The notes beneath the pieces are model-generated. The model was not told where the DNA came from. It did no database searches and saw only the letters and a list, made by a program, of their open reading frames with translations. This document shows, piece after piece, positions 43,502 to 52,395 of a stretch of DNA of 64,000 nt. The translations under genes were made by a program, and so were the position numbers. How positions within the stretch are numbered: position 1 is the first letter of the stretch; each line of letters starts with the position of its first letter. Source of the DNA: Chryseobacterium sp. LJ668 (GTDB lineage Bacteria; Bacteroidota; Bacteroidia; Flavobacteriales; Weeksellaceae); contig NZ_CP080443.1 in assembly GCF_019613955.1 (NCBI RefSeq), positions 2,086,001 through 2,150,000 on the forward strand, written 5' to 3'.

Positions 43502-43509
43502 TAGCTTTG
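43502..43509 (+). promoter_or_regulatory. -7 box of the class III aminotransferase gene
   Basis: TAGCTTTG lies 20 bp before the ATG at 43530 and matches the consensus. Confidence 0.55.
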
Positions 43510-43529
43510 CCTAAATTTCATACATAGAA

Positions 43530-44705
43530 ATGCAAAAAGATTTTTTTAAATATCAGGCACAAACCACACAGTTTGCAGCTGGTTTTGAAGTAGAAAAAGC
43601 GCAGGGAAGCTATATTTTCGGAAAAGACGGCAGAAAATACCTTGATTTCGTAGCGGGAGTTTCTGCAAATACTTTAGGTCACTCTCATCCCAAGATCATC
43701 AATGCCATCAAACAACAGGCAGACAAATATCTTCACGTAATGGTGTATGGAGAATATGCGCAGGAAAAGCCTGTGGAATTATGCAGACTGTTAGCTGAGG
43801 CAACACCCGAACCTTTAGAAATCACCTATCTGGTCAACAGTGGAGCAGAAGCCATAGACGGAAGTTTAAAATTGGCCAAAAGATATACAGGAAGAGAAGA
43901 AATCGTTTCCTTTAAAAATTCTTACCACGGAAATACACACGGAGCTTTAAGCGTTTCCGGAAACGAATTCCATAAAAGAGAATTTCGTCCGTTACTACCG
44001 ATGGTTTCCTTCATTGAATTTAATAACGAAAATGATTTCAGTAAAATTACAGAGAAAACAGCATGCGTAATTCTTGAAACCATTCAGGGAGCTGCAGGAT
44101 TTTTAGTTCCAAACGATGATTATTTAATTAAATTAAAGAAAAGGTGTGAAGAAGTGGGTACTCTCTTAATTTTGGATGAAATTCAGCCAGGATTTGGAAG
44201 AACAGGAAAGCTATTTTCATTTGAACATTTCGGCATCGTTCCTGATATTCTGATTATGGGAAAAGGAATGGGCGGCGGAGTTCCCGTGGGAGCTTTTATG
44301 AGTTCAAGAAAAATCATGGAAACTCTTTCGCATTCACCAAAGTTGGGTCATATCACTACTTTTGGCGGAAATCCCTTGATTGCAGCAGCTTCTCATGCAA
44401 CTTTGAAAGAAGTTTTAGAAAGCGGATTGATGAATGAAGTAGCTGAAAAAGAAGAATTGTTCAGAAAACTCTTAGTACATCCCAAAATTAAAAACATCAA
44501 CGGCAAAGGTTTGATGTTGGCCGTCAATCTTGGTACTCCCGATTACACATTAGATGTAGCCAAAAGATGTATGGAGAAAGGTTTGATTGTATTCTGGCAA
44601 CTCTACAGAAACGAATATCTGAGAATATCACCGCCACTGACGATATCAAAAGATGAAATCTCTGAAGGCTGTCAGATTATTCTTAATGTATTAAATGAAA
44701 ACTGA
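43530..44705 (+). CDS. Class III aminotransferase (PLP)
   Basis: The 391-residue enzyme has the fold type I class III pattern: LDFVAGVSANTLGHSHP, VNSGAEAIDGSLKLAKRYTGR, SYHGNTHGALS, LILDEIQPGFGRTG, and IMGKGMGGGVPVGAF with the PLP-binding Lys. GHITTFGGNPL is also conserved. It resembles acetylornithine/ornithine-type enzymes, but the exact amino donor cannot be read from sequence. It is monocistronic, between two terminators, downstream of the OstA gene. Confidence 0.9.
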   Translation: MQKDFFKYQAQTTQFAAGFEVEKAQGSYIFGKDGRKYLDFVAGVSANTLGHSHPKIINAIKQQADKYLHVMVYGEYAQEKPVELCRLLAEATPEPLEITYLVNSGAEAIDGSLKLAKRYTGREEIVSFKNSYHGNTHGALSVSGNEFHKREFRPLLPMVSFIEFNNENDFSKITEKTACVILETIQGAAGFLVPNDDYLIKLKKRCEEVGTLLILDEIQPGFGRTGKLFSFEHFGIVPDILIMGKGMGGGVPVGAFMSSRKIMETLSHSPKLGHITTFGGNPLIAAASHATLKEVLESGLMNEVAEKEELFRKLLVHPKIKNINGKGLMLAVNLGTPDYTLDVAKRCMEKGLIVFWQLYRNEYLRISPPLTISKDEISEGCQIILNVLNEN

Positions 44706-44721
44706 GATATTTTTTTAGTAG

Positions 44722-44749
44722 AAACCTCTTACAAAAAAGAGGTTTTTTT
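44722..44749 (+). terminator. Terminator after class III aminotransferase gene
   Basis: A stem aaacctct / agaggttt with an 8-nt loop and a T-run is seen. Confidence 0.85.
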
Positions 44750-44903
44750 ATACCATCCCATGAAATTAAAAACAAAAACTCAAACAGAAGATTTTAAATT
44801 TATTTTTCTGATAAATATCATTCATATTGCATAAAAATCTATTTAGTTTTTTGTGTAATAAAAAAATTAATTTATATATTGCGTGACGTTAAAAATAAGT
44901 TAT

Positions 44904-45290
44904 ATGGCGAAACATAAAGTCCATTACGAATTCCCAATGCATTGTCTTTCAGAGATTTTGTATGAATATTTGGCTAGTGCTGAGGGTTTATCCGAGTGGT
45001 TTGCAGATGATGTGATAGAAAAAGGTGACGATTTCTATTTTAGTTGGGGTGGAGGTTCTGAAGAAAAAGCGACTTTGATCAGGTATAAGCCTGAAGGTTT
45101 CGTCCGCTTCCGATGGGAAGAAGATGAAGGTACCAAAAACTTCTTTGAAATGACCATTACTATTGATGATATTACAGAAGATTTAGCTCTTAATATTACA
45201 GATTTTTGTGAAGAAGGCGACGAAGAAGAAAATGCTTTGTATTGGGAAAACCTGATCGAAAACCTTAGAATAAAATTAGGTGCTGCTTAA
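44904..45290 (+). CDS. START-like domain protein
   Basis: The ATG at 44904 gives 128 residues beginning AKHKVHYEFPMHCLSEILYEYL, then LSEWFADDV, the SWGG strand and FRWEED. This is the START-like/AHSA1-type SRPBCC fold, which forms a hydrophobic ligand pocket. It is a conserved flavobacterial family of unknown ligand, usually placed just before the class IV aminotransferase gene, as here. An apparent extra start at 44883 lies in the promoter region. Confidence 0.82.
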   Translation: MAKHKVHYEFPMHCLSEILYEYLASAEGLSEWFADDVIEKGDDFYFSWGGGSEEKATLIRYKPEGFVRFRWEEDEGTKNFFEMTITIDDITEDLALNITDFCEEGDEEENALYWENLIENLRIKLGAA

Positions 45291-45322
45291 TCTGGGCGGT
45301 ACTGACTTAATGGTAAAACTGA

Positions 45323-45350
45323 TGGACGATTTATCGTTCATTGTTTTTTT
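45323..45350 (+). terminator. Terminator after START-like gene
   Basis: A stem tggacga / tcgttca with tetraloop TTTA and a T-run ends 15 bp before the next start. Confidence 0.72.
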
Positions 45351-45365
45351 ATAAACTATCATATT

Positions 45366-46181
45366 TTGAATAATACTTATTTTACTTCAGAAGAGCTCAA
45401 GCTGCAAAACAGAGCATTTCTTTTCGGAGATGCTGTGAAAGTTTCATTTTTTGTAAGAAATTCTCAATTGATCATGGATGAAGAATGTTATTTCTTCCTG
45501 ATGGCTTCTATGCGAAAAATGAGAATGAATATTCCTTTAAAATATACCCTGGAATTTTTTCAGAATCTCTTTAATGAAAAAATAATTCGTGAAAAAAATG
45601 TAAAAAACGGAATTATCAATTTTCTGGTGTACAGAAATTTTGACGGAATGACATTATCCAAATCTACAATCTCCTACTTCTTTGAAGTTGATGAGACGGA
45701 TGATATTTTGAATGTGCATCCGCGATTTTTAGAATTAGATATAATTAAAGAAATCAACGTCAATAATAATCTTTTGAGCAACATCAGAGTTCATTGCCCA
45801 GAAAATATCTATGCCGGTATTTACGCTCAGGAAAATGATCTGGATGATGTTATTCTTTTAAATCCAAACAAGAGAATCGCCCGTTCTACTTCGGGAAATC
45901 TTCTGTTTTTAGAAGGAGATATCATTAAAGTTCCGAAACATTCTGAAGGTGCATACATCTCACCGCTGCTGGAAAATTTTGTCACTTATTTACATAAAAA
46001 TAATCTGGCAGATATTCAGGAACATGAAATTATTGCTTTTGAATCTCAGAAGGCTGAAGAAATCTTAATGATCTCAGACGAGAAAGGAATTTTCTCAGTA
46101 GGAAAGATCAGAAATAAAACATTTGAAAATACACGCTTTCTCACATTGGTACAAGGTTGGAAGAACAGTTTTTCAAACTAA
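45366..46181 (+). CDS. Class IV aminotransferase homologue lacking the PLP lysine (pseudoenzyme)
   Basis: The 271-residue protein follows the class IV aminotransferase layout: NRAFLFGDAV near the start, MRKMRMNIP, the centre NNNLLSNI, then AGIYAQEN, VILLNPNKR, and TSGNLLFLEGDIIKVP. In active members the centre reads S-x-(I/L)-K-T with the PLP-binding Lys; here it is SNIRVHCPE, so Lys is Arg141 (codon AGA at 45786-45788). Neighbouring cofactor residues have changed too. It cannot form the usual Schiff base and is probably a pseudoenzyme with a binding or regulatory role. It starts with TTG. Confidence 0.75.
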   Translation: MNNTYFTSEELKLQNRAFLFGDAVKVSFFVRNSQLIMDEECYFFLMASMRKMRMNIPLKYTLEFFQNLFNEKIIREKNVKNGIINFLVYRNFDGMTLSKSTISYFFEVDETDDILNVHPRFLELDIIKEINVNNNLLSNIRVHCPENIYAGIYAQENDLDDVILLNPNKRIARSTSGNLLFLEGDIIKVPKHSEGAYISPLLENFVTYLHKNNLADIQEHEIIAFESQKAEEILMISDEKGIFSVGKIRNKTFENTRFLTLVQGWKNSFSN

Positions 46182-46187
46182 ATTGAC

Positions 46188-46226
46188 AAACCCGGTAAAC
46201 AACAATGACGTCCTTTACCGGGTTTT
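46188..46226. terminator. Terminator after pseudo-aminotransferase gene
   Basis: A stem aaacccggtaaa / tttaccgggttt with a 12-14 nt loop and T4 is seen. Confidence 0.85.
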
Positions 46227-46317
46227 ATTCTGATACTTATTGATTGTGTTTTTTTGATAACGTAAAAATACAGAAAAATAGTATGCGATGAATATTAATT
46301 GCTCATAGTTTTGTTAT

Positions 46318-46866
46318 TCAATTTAATGAAATATCCTCCGGAGCATTGGCCCAAAGAAGATATTCACCACCAAGATTCTGCATGATTGATTTCCAGAGCG
46401 TTTGATCATTCGGTAAAGTATAATCAAGATTGTAAACGTCCACTACCGTCCACATTTTTCTTTTTACTTCATTATCCAATTGAAGTGCTCCCCAACCAGA
46501 ATAACCTGAAAATATTTTTACATCTTCAATACGCAATTCGTTACTAAGAACTGAGTTGATAACGGTTTCAATATCTTCCGTAACGTAAAATTCATCATTT
46601 ATTTCGGTATACGTTTCAGCTACTTTTTTACCTTTGATAATGAAAAATACCTTTTCATTTTCTACAGGTCCTCCATCATACACTTCTATTTTAAAATCAA
46701 AGAAATTTTTGAATCGGTTACTCATTTTAGAATTTTTCTTATTCAGGATCAAACCAAAGGCAGCATTCTCATTGTGTTCAATGATAAGCACCACTGATCT
46801 TGAAAAAATGTCTCCGGAAATATCAGGTGTGGAAATTAATATTTTACCTTTGTATGAGTAATTCAT
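46318..46866 (-). CDS. YqgE/AlgH family protein
   Basis: The ATG at 46866 gives 182 residues. Typical features are KGKILISTPDISGDIFSRSVVLI at the N-terminus, YDGGPVE, and FSGYSGWGALQLDNE near residue 122. YqgE proteins are compact cytosolic proteins of unknown biochemical role; AlgH affects alginate regulation in Pseudomonas. It is divergent from pdxH, with 24 bp between start codons. A TTG start 6 bp upstream is less likely. Confidence 0.9.
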   Translation of the reverse strand: MNYSYKGKILISTPDISGDIFSRSVVLIIEHNENAAFGLILNKKNSKMSNRFKNFFDFKIEVYDGGPVENEKVFFIIKGKKVAETYTEINDEFYVTEDIETVINSVLSNELRIEDVKIFSGYSGWGALQLDNEVKRKMWTVVDVYNLDYTLPNDQTLWKSIMQNLGGEYLLWANAPEDISLN

Positions 46867-46877
46867 ACTCAAATTTA
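46866..46877 (-). promoter_or_regulatory. -7 box abutting the yqgE-like start codon
   Basis: On the minus strand TAAATTTG (46877-46870) is separated from the ATG (46866) by only AGT. This predicts a leaderless mRNA. Confidence 0.5.
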
Positions 46878-46890
46878 ATAAAAATTATTT

Positions 46891-47532
46891 ATGGAAAACC
46901 TTCACGATAAGAGAAAAATTTACGAAAAATCTCAACTTATTGAAAGTGAGATTAAAGAAAATCCGATAGAGCAATTCAGAGACTGGTTTTTGGATGCGTC
47001 ATCAAATCCGACTGTTTCTGAAGCCAATGCAATGGCGGTCTCTACTCTGGAAGAGGATGGCTGCCCGAGAACGAGAATGGTTTTGCTTAAAGAATATACG
47101 TATGAAGGTTTTATTTTTTATACCAATTATAACAGCAGAAAAGGCAGATCAATTGAAAAAACACATAAGGCGTGTCTTCACTTCTTTTGGCCGGGTTTAG
47201 AAAGACAGATTATCATTAAAGCTGATCTTGAAAAAATCGCTGAGAACCTCAGTGACGGTTATTTTCATTCCAGGCCGAAAGGAAGTCAGTTGGGAGCTGT
47301 TGTTTCTCCGCAAAGTGAAGTAATTCCAAATAGAGAGTTTTTAGAAGTAAAGTTAAAGGAACTGGAGTCTCAGTTTGAAAACTCTGAAATCCCAAGACCC
47401 GAAAACTGGGGTGGCTATATTGCAAAACCTTACGAAATAGAATTCTGGCAAGGTAGGCCCAACAGATTGCATGACAGAATTATTTATCAGCTAAATAATC
47501 TGGATTGGAAAATTTCACGACTTGCCCCATAA
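46891..47532 (+). CDS. pdxH: Pyridoxamine 5'-phosphate oxidase
   Basis: PdxH oxidises pyridoxine or pyridoxamine 5'-phosphate to pyridoxal 5'-phosphate using FMN. The 213-residue length is typical. Seen are DPIEQF-like ENPIEQFRDWF, RTRMVLLKEYTYEGFIFYTNY, FFWPGLERQI, SRPKGSQLGAVVSPQS and the C-terminal WQGRPNRLHDRI, all FMN- or substrate-binding. It supplies the PLP cofactor used by the nearby aminotransferase. It ends before a hairpin shared with the HU gene. Confidence 0.96.
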   Translation: MENLHDKRKIYEKSQLIESEIKENPIEQFRDWFLDASSNPTVSEANAMAVSTLEEDGCPRTRMVLLKEYTYEGFIFYTNYNSRKGRSIEKTHKACLHFFWPGLERQIIIKADLEKIAENLSDGYFHSRPKGSQLGAVVSPQSEVIPNREFLEVKLKELESQFENSEIPRPENWGGYIAKPYEIEFWQGRPNRLHDRIIYQLNNLDWKISRLAP

Positions 47533-47538
47533 ATAAAA

Positions 47539-47562
47539 AAACCTCACCGAAAGATGAGGTTT
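47539..47562. terminator. Terminator between pdxH and HU gene
   Basis: A stem aaacctca / tgaggttt with an 8-nt loop has a strong T-run only on the minus strand, so it mainly ends the HU transcript. Confidence 0.8.
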
Positions 47563-47582
47563 ACATTTTACAATCAGGTTGA

Positions 47583-47873
47583 TTATTTTTTCTTAACACC
47601 TGAAACTGCAGTAGCCAAATCAGCTCCAGCTTTAAATTTAGCAACCGTTTTAGCAGCAATTTTAATTGGTTTTTTAGTTGCAGGGTTGATACCTTGTCTT
47701 GCAGCTCTTTCAGATACTGAAAAAGTACCAAAACCTACTAGAGACACTTTTCCGTCTTTTGCTTTTAGAGTAGTTGTTACATTAGAGATAAATGATTCCA
47801 GAGCAGCTTTAGCAGCAACCTTAGTAATACCTGCGTCCTTAGCGATTGCATCGATTAATTCAGACTTGTTCAT
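47583..47873 (-). CDS. HU family DNA-binding protein
   Basis: The 96-residue protein has the HU/IHF fold: MNKSELIDAIA helix, VGFGTFSVSERAAR, and the DNA-binding arm RQGINPATKKPIKIAAK. The Pro in INPAT is the one that intercalates into DNA. HU bends and compacts the nucleoid. The C-terminal GVKKK is a usual ending. It has an exact consensus promoter upstream. Confidence 0.97.
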   Translation of the reverse strand: MNKSELIDAIAKDAGITKVAAKAALESFISNVTTTLKAKDGKVSLVGFGTFSVSERAARQGINPATKKPIKIAAKTVAKFKAGADLATAVSGVKKK

Positions 47874-47907
47874 AATTTTTATATTAAAAGTTAGTTAGTA
47901 ATTGTAG

Positions 47908-47938
47908 CAAATATAAAACAATTTTCAAATTGTGCAAA
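47908..47938 (-). promoter_or_regulatory. Consensus promoter of the HU gene
   Basis: On the minus strand TTTG (47938-47935), a 19-bp gap and TATATTTG (47915-47908) match the Bacteroidota consensus. The leader is about 27 nt. Confidence 0.8.
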
Positions 47939-48257
47939 TTTTTTCGAAAAACTTGTGAATATTTTTTAATTATTCCTAAAACAATCAAAATATCATAATT
48001 TAAATTTTGCCGAAAATCCATGTTTCGAGATACTAAAATCATGCCAGTTCCGTATGTCTATTGACTTCCTGAAATATTTGATATAGAATATTATATTTAT
48101 TAAATCCTGAATTTGCTATCAACTTTTGATCTTTTTATCAATATCTTTATTAAGTTGCTAAAAAGATCACTATAATATTGTCTTGCAAAGAAGTAATTGA
48201 TTGTTTTTGTGATACTTCGAAAATTCATTTAAAAATCATTTTATTAAATATTATTAA
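47939..48257. other. AT-rich intergenic region between HU and panD
   Basis: About 320 bp with no credible gene, tRNA or strong hairpin. Apart from the two flanking promoters I see nothing in it. Confidence 0.4.
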
Positions 48258-48272
48258 TAAATTTGCATTATG
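48258..48272 (+). promoter_or_regulatory. -7 box abutting the panD start codon
   Basis: TAAATTTG at 48258-48265 is separated from the ATG at 48270 by only CATT, predicting a leaderless mRNA. Confidence 0.55.
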
Positions 48273-48620
48273 TTAATAGAAGTATTTAAATCTAAGATTC
48301 ATAGGGTACGTGTGACAGCCTCAGACCTTAACTATATAGGAAGTATCACCATAGATGAAGATCTCATCGATGCAGCAGGATTGGTAGTGGGAGAAAGAGT
48401 TTACATTGTGAATGTAAACAATGGTGAGCGTTTTGACACTTACATCATCAAAGGTAAGAGAAAATCTGGCGAAGTATGTCTTAATGGCCCTGCAGCAAGA
48501 AAGGTGCAGCGCGATGACATCATTATCGTGATTGCTTATGCACAGATGACTCCGGAAGAGGCAAGAGATTTTCAGCCGAAAATTGTTTTCCCGGATGAGA
48601 AAACCAACCTTCTTACCTAA
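48270..48620 (+). CDS. panD: Aspartate 1-decarboxylase precursor
   Basis: PanD makes beta-alanine for pantothenate and coenzyme A. The 116-residue precursor has the self-cleavage site Gly24-Ser25 in YIGSITID; Ser25 becomes the pyruvoyl group. KIHRVRVT (with Lys9), the NGERFDTY segment and NGPAARKV are also conserved. The flippase-like gene starts 4 bp later, so the two form an operon. Confidence 0.96.
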   Translation: MLIEVFKSKIHRVRVTASDLNYIGSITIDEDLIDAAGLVVGERVYIVNVNNGERFDTYIIKGKRKSGEVCLNGPAARKVQRDDIIIVIAYAQMTPEEARDFQPKIVFPDEKTNLLT

Positions 48621-48623
48621 TTT

Positions 48624-49703
48624 ATGGAAAATAAAACCAATAACCCTCTTAAATCAATTCTTACAATCATTATCTCGCTTGCATTTGCAGGCTTTTTTCT
48701 ATGGTTGGCATTACGAGGTTTTGATTTTCCCACCATTCAGAAATCTTTAGCAAAAGCCAATTATCTTTGGGTTGTTTTTGCATCTGTTTTTGGTATTCTG
48801 GCATATTGGTTCAGGGCGGTTCGCTGGAATCTTTTACTAGAACCAATGGGTTACAAAATTTCCACGTCCAATGCATTTTGGACCATCGCTTTCGGATATT
48901 TAATGAATTTAACGATTCCCAGAAGTGGAGAAGTAGCTAGGGCAACGGCTTTGTACGGTGTAGAAAAAGTACCTGTTAGTAAGTCGGTTGGTACCATTAT
49001 TTTAGAACGAGTGATTGATCTTGTATGTATGATCGGTTTTCTTGTACTGACAGTTATTTTTAAATTTGATGCTATAGTATCATTTTACGATTACGTTACT
49101 GAAAAAAAGAAAATAAGTACAGAAAAGCAAATTCCTAATGGTTTTGAGGAATTTTTAATGTCACTGGGAATTAATGATTTTGACTCTTTTTATCTGATAG
49201 TTAAGGTTTTTATTTTACTTTTAATTGCAAGTGCAATTTTCTATTTAATAAAATTTAAAAGGGCACAGCTCATCAACTTCGGAAAAGGGATTTGGGAGGG
49301 GATCGCTTCAATTTCAAAACTGCAAAAAAAGGGAAAATTCATTCTCTATACTATAGGAATCTGGGTTTGCTATTACATGGCCACCTATCTCGTTTGTTTT
49401 GCTTTACCTGAAACTTCAAATTTTACCATTGCTGACGGATTTTTCATCATCGTAGTCGGTACTTTAGGAATGATCGTTCCGGCAAGTGGCGGCATCGGAG
49501 CGTTTAATCTGGCAATGAAATACGGTTTTATGGCCTTATTTATTTCGATGGGGAAAAGTGCTGAATTTGGAGGTGAAATGGGTTTGACGTACTCATTTAT
49601 CTCTCTGCCTTTACAAATCGTCATTATGCTGATTACCGGTTTGCTTTCAATTCCTATTTTGGCAAGAGCAAGAACGGCTGCTGTTGAAGACCAAGTGTTT
49701 TAA
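48624..49703 (+). CDS. Lysylphosphatidylglycerol synthase TM region / flippase-like protein (UPF0104)
   Basis: The 359-residue polytopic membrane protein has about eight helices and the family segments YWFRAVRWNLLLEPMG, LMNLTIPRSGEVARA and PASGGIGAFNLAM. The related MprF membrane domain flips phospholipids; stand-alone members are presumed lipid flippases. No lysyltransferase domain is present. It is downstream of panD. A 15-bp hairpin follows. Confidence 0.87.
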   Translation: MENKTNNPLKSILTIIISLAFAGFFLWLALRGFDFPTIQKSLAKANYLWVVFASVFGILAYWFRAVRWNLLLEPMGYKISTSNAFWTIAFGYLMNLTIPRSGEVARATALYGVEKVPVSKSVGTIILERVIDLVCMIGFLVLTVIFKFDAIVSFYDYVTEKKKISTEKQIPNGFEEFLMSLGINDFDSFYLIVKVFILLLIASAIFYLIKFKRAQLINFGKGIWEGIASISKLQKKGKFILYTIGIWVCYYMATYLVCFALPETSNFTIADGFFIIVVGTLGMIVPASGGIGAFNLAMKYGFMALFISMGKSAEFGGEMGLTYSFISLPLQIVIMLITGLLSIPILARARTAAVEDQVF

Positions 49704-49733
49704 GATTTATTTCAAATATATAATATAAAGATG

Positions 49734-49785
49734 AATTATAGAAAATCCAAATTCCGCTGGACTTAGGATTTTCTATAATTATAAT
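49734..49785. terminator. Bidirectional terminator
   Basis: A perfect 15-bp stem (aattatagaaaatcc / ggattttctataatt) with a 17-nt loop separates the flippase-like gene from the M3 peptidase gene. Confidence 0.8.
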
Positions 49786-49786
49786 T

Positions 49787-51844
49787 TTACCCAAATGCCC
49801 TCGTTAGTAAACTCTCCACTTTAGGTTCGCTTCCTCGGAAATTTTTATACAATTCCATCGGGTCTTTTGTACCGCCTGAAGAAAGTAGTATTTTATATTT
49901 TGCGGCAATCTCAGGATTGAAAATTCCATTTTCCTTAAAATACTGAAAGGCATCGGCATCCAAAACTTCCGCCCATTTGTAAGAATAATATCCTGCAGAA
50001 TAACCGCCCTGGAAAATATGCGAAAAACTTGGGCTCATCGCGGTTTCAGGATTTGACGGATATAATTGTATCGCTTTTGTATATTGATCTTCAAACTCTT
50101 TCACACTCATATTTTCCAACTCATCAACCTTTGTGTGATAAGTCATGTCTAAGATTCCAAAACCAAGCTGTCTCATGGTTTGATAGCCTTCCATAAAGTT
50201 TTTAGACTGTTCTACTTTTTTAATTTTTTCATCCGGAAGAACTTCGCCGGTTTGGTAATGTCTAGCGAATGTCTTCAAAAATTCAGGTTCATAACAGAAG
50301 TTTTCCAGAAATTGAGATGGTAATTCCACAAAATCCCATTTCACTGAAGTTCCGGATAGATTAGGATATTGCGTATCGGCCAACATTCCGTGAAGAGCGT
50401 GGCCAAACTCATGAAATAATGTGGTCACTTCCTGAAACGTGAGTAAACTGGGTGTATCTTTCGTAGGTTTGCTGAAATTGCAGACTATTGAGATATGAGG
50501 ACGCGAATTTTCACCATCCTTTTTATATTGATTTTTATAACTCGTCATCCATGCTCCTGCTCTTTTGCCTTTTCTTGGGAAATAATCTACGTAAAGCAGA
50601 GCTTTGAAATCTTTTTCAGAATTAGCATTCCCATCTTCCGGCTTTCCGCTTACTGCTTCAAAAACTTCATACACTTTTACATCTTCATGGTATTTGGGAA
50701 TGTCATTTCTTTCCTCAAAAGTCAACCCGAAAAGTTTTTTAGATAAACCGAACACAGCTTCCTGAACCTGTTCTAAAGGGAAATAAGGTTTCAATTCTTC
50801 ATCATTCAAATCGTATTTTGCTTTACGAAGTTTTTCTGCATAAAAAGCATGGTCATAGCCTTGTATCTCGTCAATTCCATCAGCTATTGCTAAAGATTTT
50901 AGTTCTTCGATTTCCTTTTCAGCGTAAGGTTTTGCTTTAACTAAAAGCTCGTTGAGGAAATCTAAAACTTTCGTCGGAGATTTTGCCATTCTTTCTTCTA
51001 AAACAAAATCTGCATAAGTATCATAACCTAAAAGTTTTGCTTTTTGTTGTTTTAGATTGAGAAGTTCTTTAATTAAATTCTGATTGTCAAATTCTCCGCC
51101 ATCAAAAGATTTTTTGCCGTTTGCCAAAGCCAGTTCCTTTCTCAATTCTCGGTTTTCAGCATAGGTCATAAACGGAATGTAACTTGGATATTGCAGAGTA
51201 ACAACCCAGCCTTCCATATTTCTTTCCTTGGCTTCTTCAGCATATTGTTCGGTAATTGCTTCAGGAATTCCGGCAAGATCTTCTTTTTTGGTGATGTGTT
51301 TGGAATAAGCATTGGTATAAGCTAAAACGTTTTGACCAAACTTTAGAGATTTTAAAGATAAATCCATGCTGATTTTCTTCAATTTTTCTTTGTCTTCTTC
51401 ATTTAAAAGGGCACCGCTTCTTACAAAACCTTTATACGTTTCATTTAAAAGCATTTGTTGTTCCTCGTTCAGGTTGTAATCTTCTTTCCTGTCATACACT
51501 TTTTTAATTTTATTAAATAAAGCTTCGTTTTGAGAAATTTTTGAAGAGTATTCTGTTAAAATTGGTGAAACTTCCTGAGCAATCTGTTGCAATTCATCAT
51601 TTGTTTCTGCAGAATTTAAATTAAAAAAAATATTAGAAGCTCTGTCCAACTGCTCTCCCGAAAAAGCTAAAGCCTCAATTGTATTTTCAAAATTAGCTTC
51701 GTCAGAATTATTCACAATGGTATCAATTTCTTCTTCAGATTTCTGAATTAATTCTTTAAAAGCCGGAAGATAATCTTCATTTTTTATCTGGTCAAATGGG
51801 GCTGAATGATATGGTGTGCTGAAATTTTCTGTTAAAATATTCAT
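49787..51844 (-). CDS. M3 family oligopeptidase (Dcp/OpdA-like)
   Basis: The ATG at 51844 gives 685 residues beginning MNILTENFSTPYHSAPF, typical for dipeptidyl carboxypeptidase/oligopeptidase A. The zinc site is TLFHEFGHALHGML with the HExxH-like HEFGH, and the downstream Glu lies in FVELPSQFLENF. YYSYKWAEVLDADAF is another family mark. No signal peptide is present on this start, so it is cytosolic and degrades short peptides. A longer frame to 51898 lacks a better start. Confidence 0.94.
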   Translation of the reverse strand: MNILTENFSTPYHSAPFDQIKNEDYLPAFKELIQKSEEEIDTIVNNSDEANFENTIEALAFSGEQLDRASNIFFNLNSAETNDELQQIAQEVSPILTEYSSKISQNEALFNKIKKVYDRKEDYNLNEEQQMLLNETYKGFVRSGALLNEEDKEKLKKISMDLSLKSLKFGQNVLAYTNAYSKHITKKEDLAGIPEAITEQYAEEAKERNMEGWVVTLQYPSYIPFMTYAENRELRKELALANGKKSFDGGEFDNQNLIKELLNLKQQKAKLLGYDTYADFVLEERMAKSPTKVLDFLNELLVKAKPYAEKEIEELKSLAIADGIDEIQGYDHAFYAEKLRKAKYDLNDEELKPYFPLEQVQEAVFGLSKKLFGLTFEERNDIPKYHEDVKVYEVFEAVSGKPEDGNANSEKDFKALLYVDYFPRKGKRAGAWMTSYKNQYKKDGENSRPHISIVCNFSKPTKDTPSLLTFQEVTTLFHEFGHALHGMLADTQYPNLSGTSVKWDFVELPSQFLENFCYEPEFLKTFARHYQTGEVLPDEKIKKVEQSKNFMEGYQTMRQLGFGILDMTYHTKVDELENMSVKEFEDQYTKAIQLYPSNPETAMSPSFSHIFQGGYSAGYYSYKWAEVLDADAFQYFKENGIFNPEIAAKYKILLSSGGTKDPMELYKNFRGSEPKVESLLTRAFG

Positions 51845-52022
51845 TGATGTATTTTTAGTTGTTGTAAATTTAATAAATTGATCTGAATCAGATTTCACGG
51901 TTCAAAAACAATGCCTTGATTGGCGGTATGACAAAAATGCTTATTGTAAATTTTCTTGTCATAAGAAAAGATAAAGTTTCTGCTGAAAGTGTAATTTTGA
52001 TTTCAGATTTAAATAAAACAAA

Positions 52023-52379
52023 ATGATATCTCAAAACAAAAAAACGATCCAGAAATATATGGATTCTTTTCAGGAAAGTGATCACGCTAAAATTCTAAGC
52101 TGTCTCACCGAAGACGTCATCTGGGAAATGCCCGGAGTTTATCTTCATCACGGTAAAGAAGAATTCGATAAAGAAATAGAAAACGAAAATTTCACAGGAA
52201 AGCCAAAAATTACAGTTTTCAGAATGACAGAAGAAAATGATGTTGTCATTGCAGAAGGAAATGTAATCGGTAAATTTAAAAACGGCGCTATTCTGAATGC
52301 CGATTTCTGTGATGTCTTCGAAATGGAAAATGGGCTGATCAAAAAACTGGTGTCTTATTTAATGCAAAAAACTAATTAA
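52023..52379 (+). CDS. SnoaL-like / NTF2-fold protein
   Basis: The 118-residue protein has the NTF2-like pattern: an N-terminal helix with YMDSFQESDHAKILSCLTEDVIWEMPG, a central helix and strands VVIAEGNVIGKFKNGAILNADFCDVFEMENGLIKKL. Such proteins are small cone-shaped enzymes or binding proteins; the substrate is not evident. It starts 17 bp upstream of the SRPBCC gene and is probably in one operon with it. Confidence 0.82.
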   Translation: MISQNKKTIQKYMDSFQESDHAKILSCLTEDVIWEMPGVYLHHGKEEFDKEIENENFTGKPKITVFRMTEENDVVIAEGNVIGKFKNGAILNADFCDVFEMENGLIKKLVSYLMQKTN

Positions 52380-52395
52380 AAAAATATCTATAATT

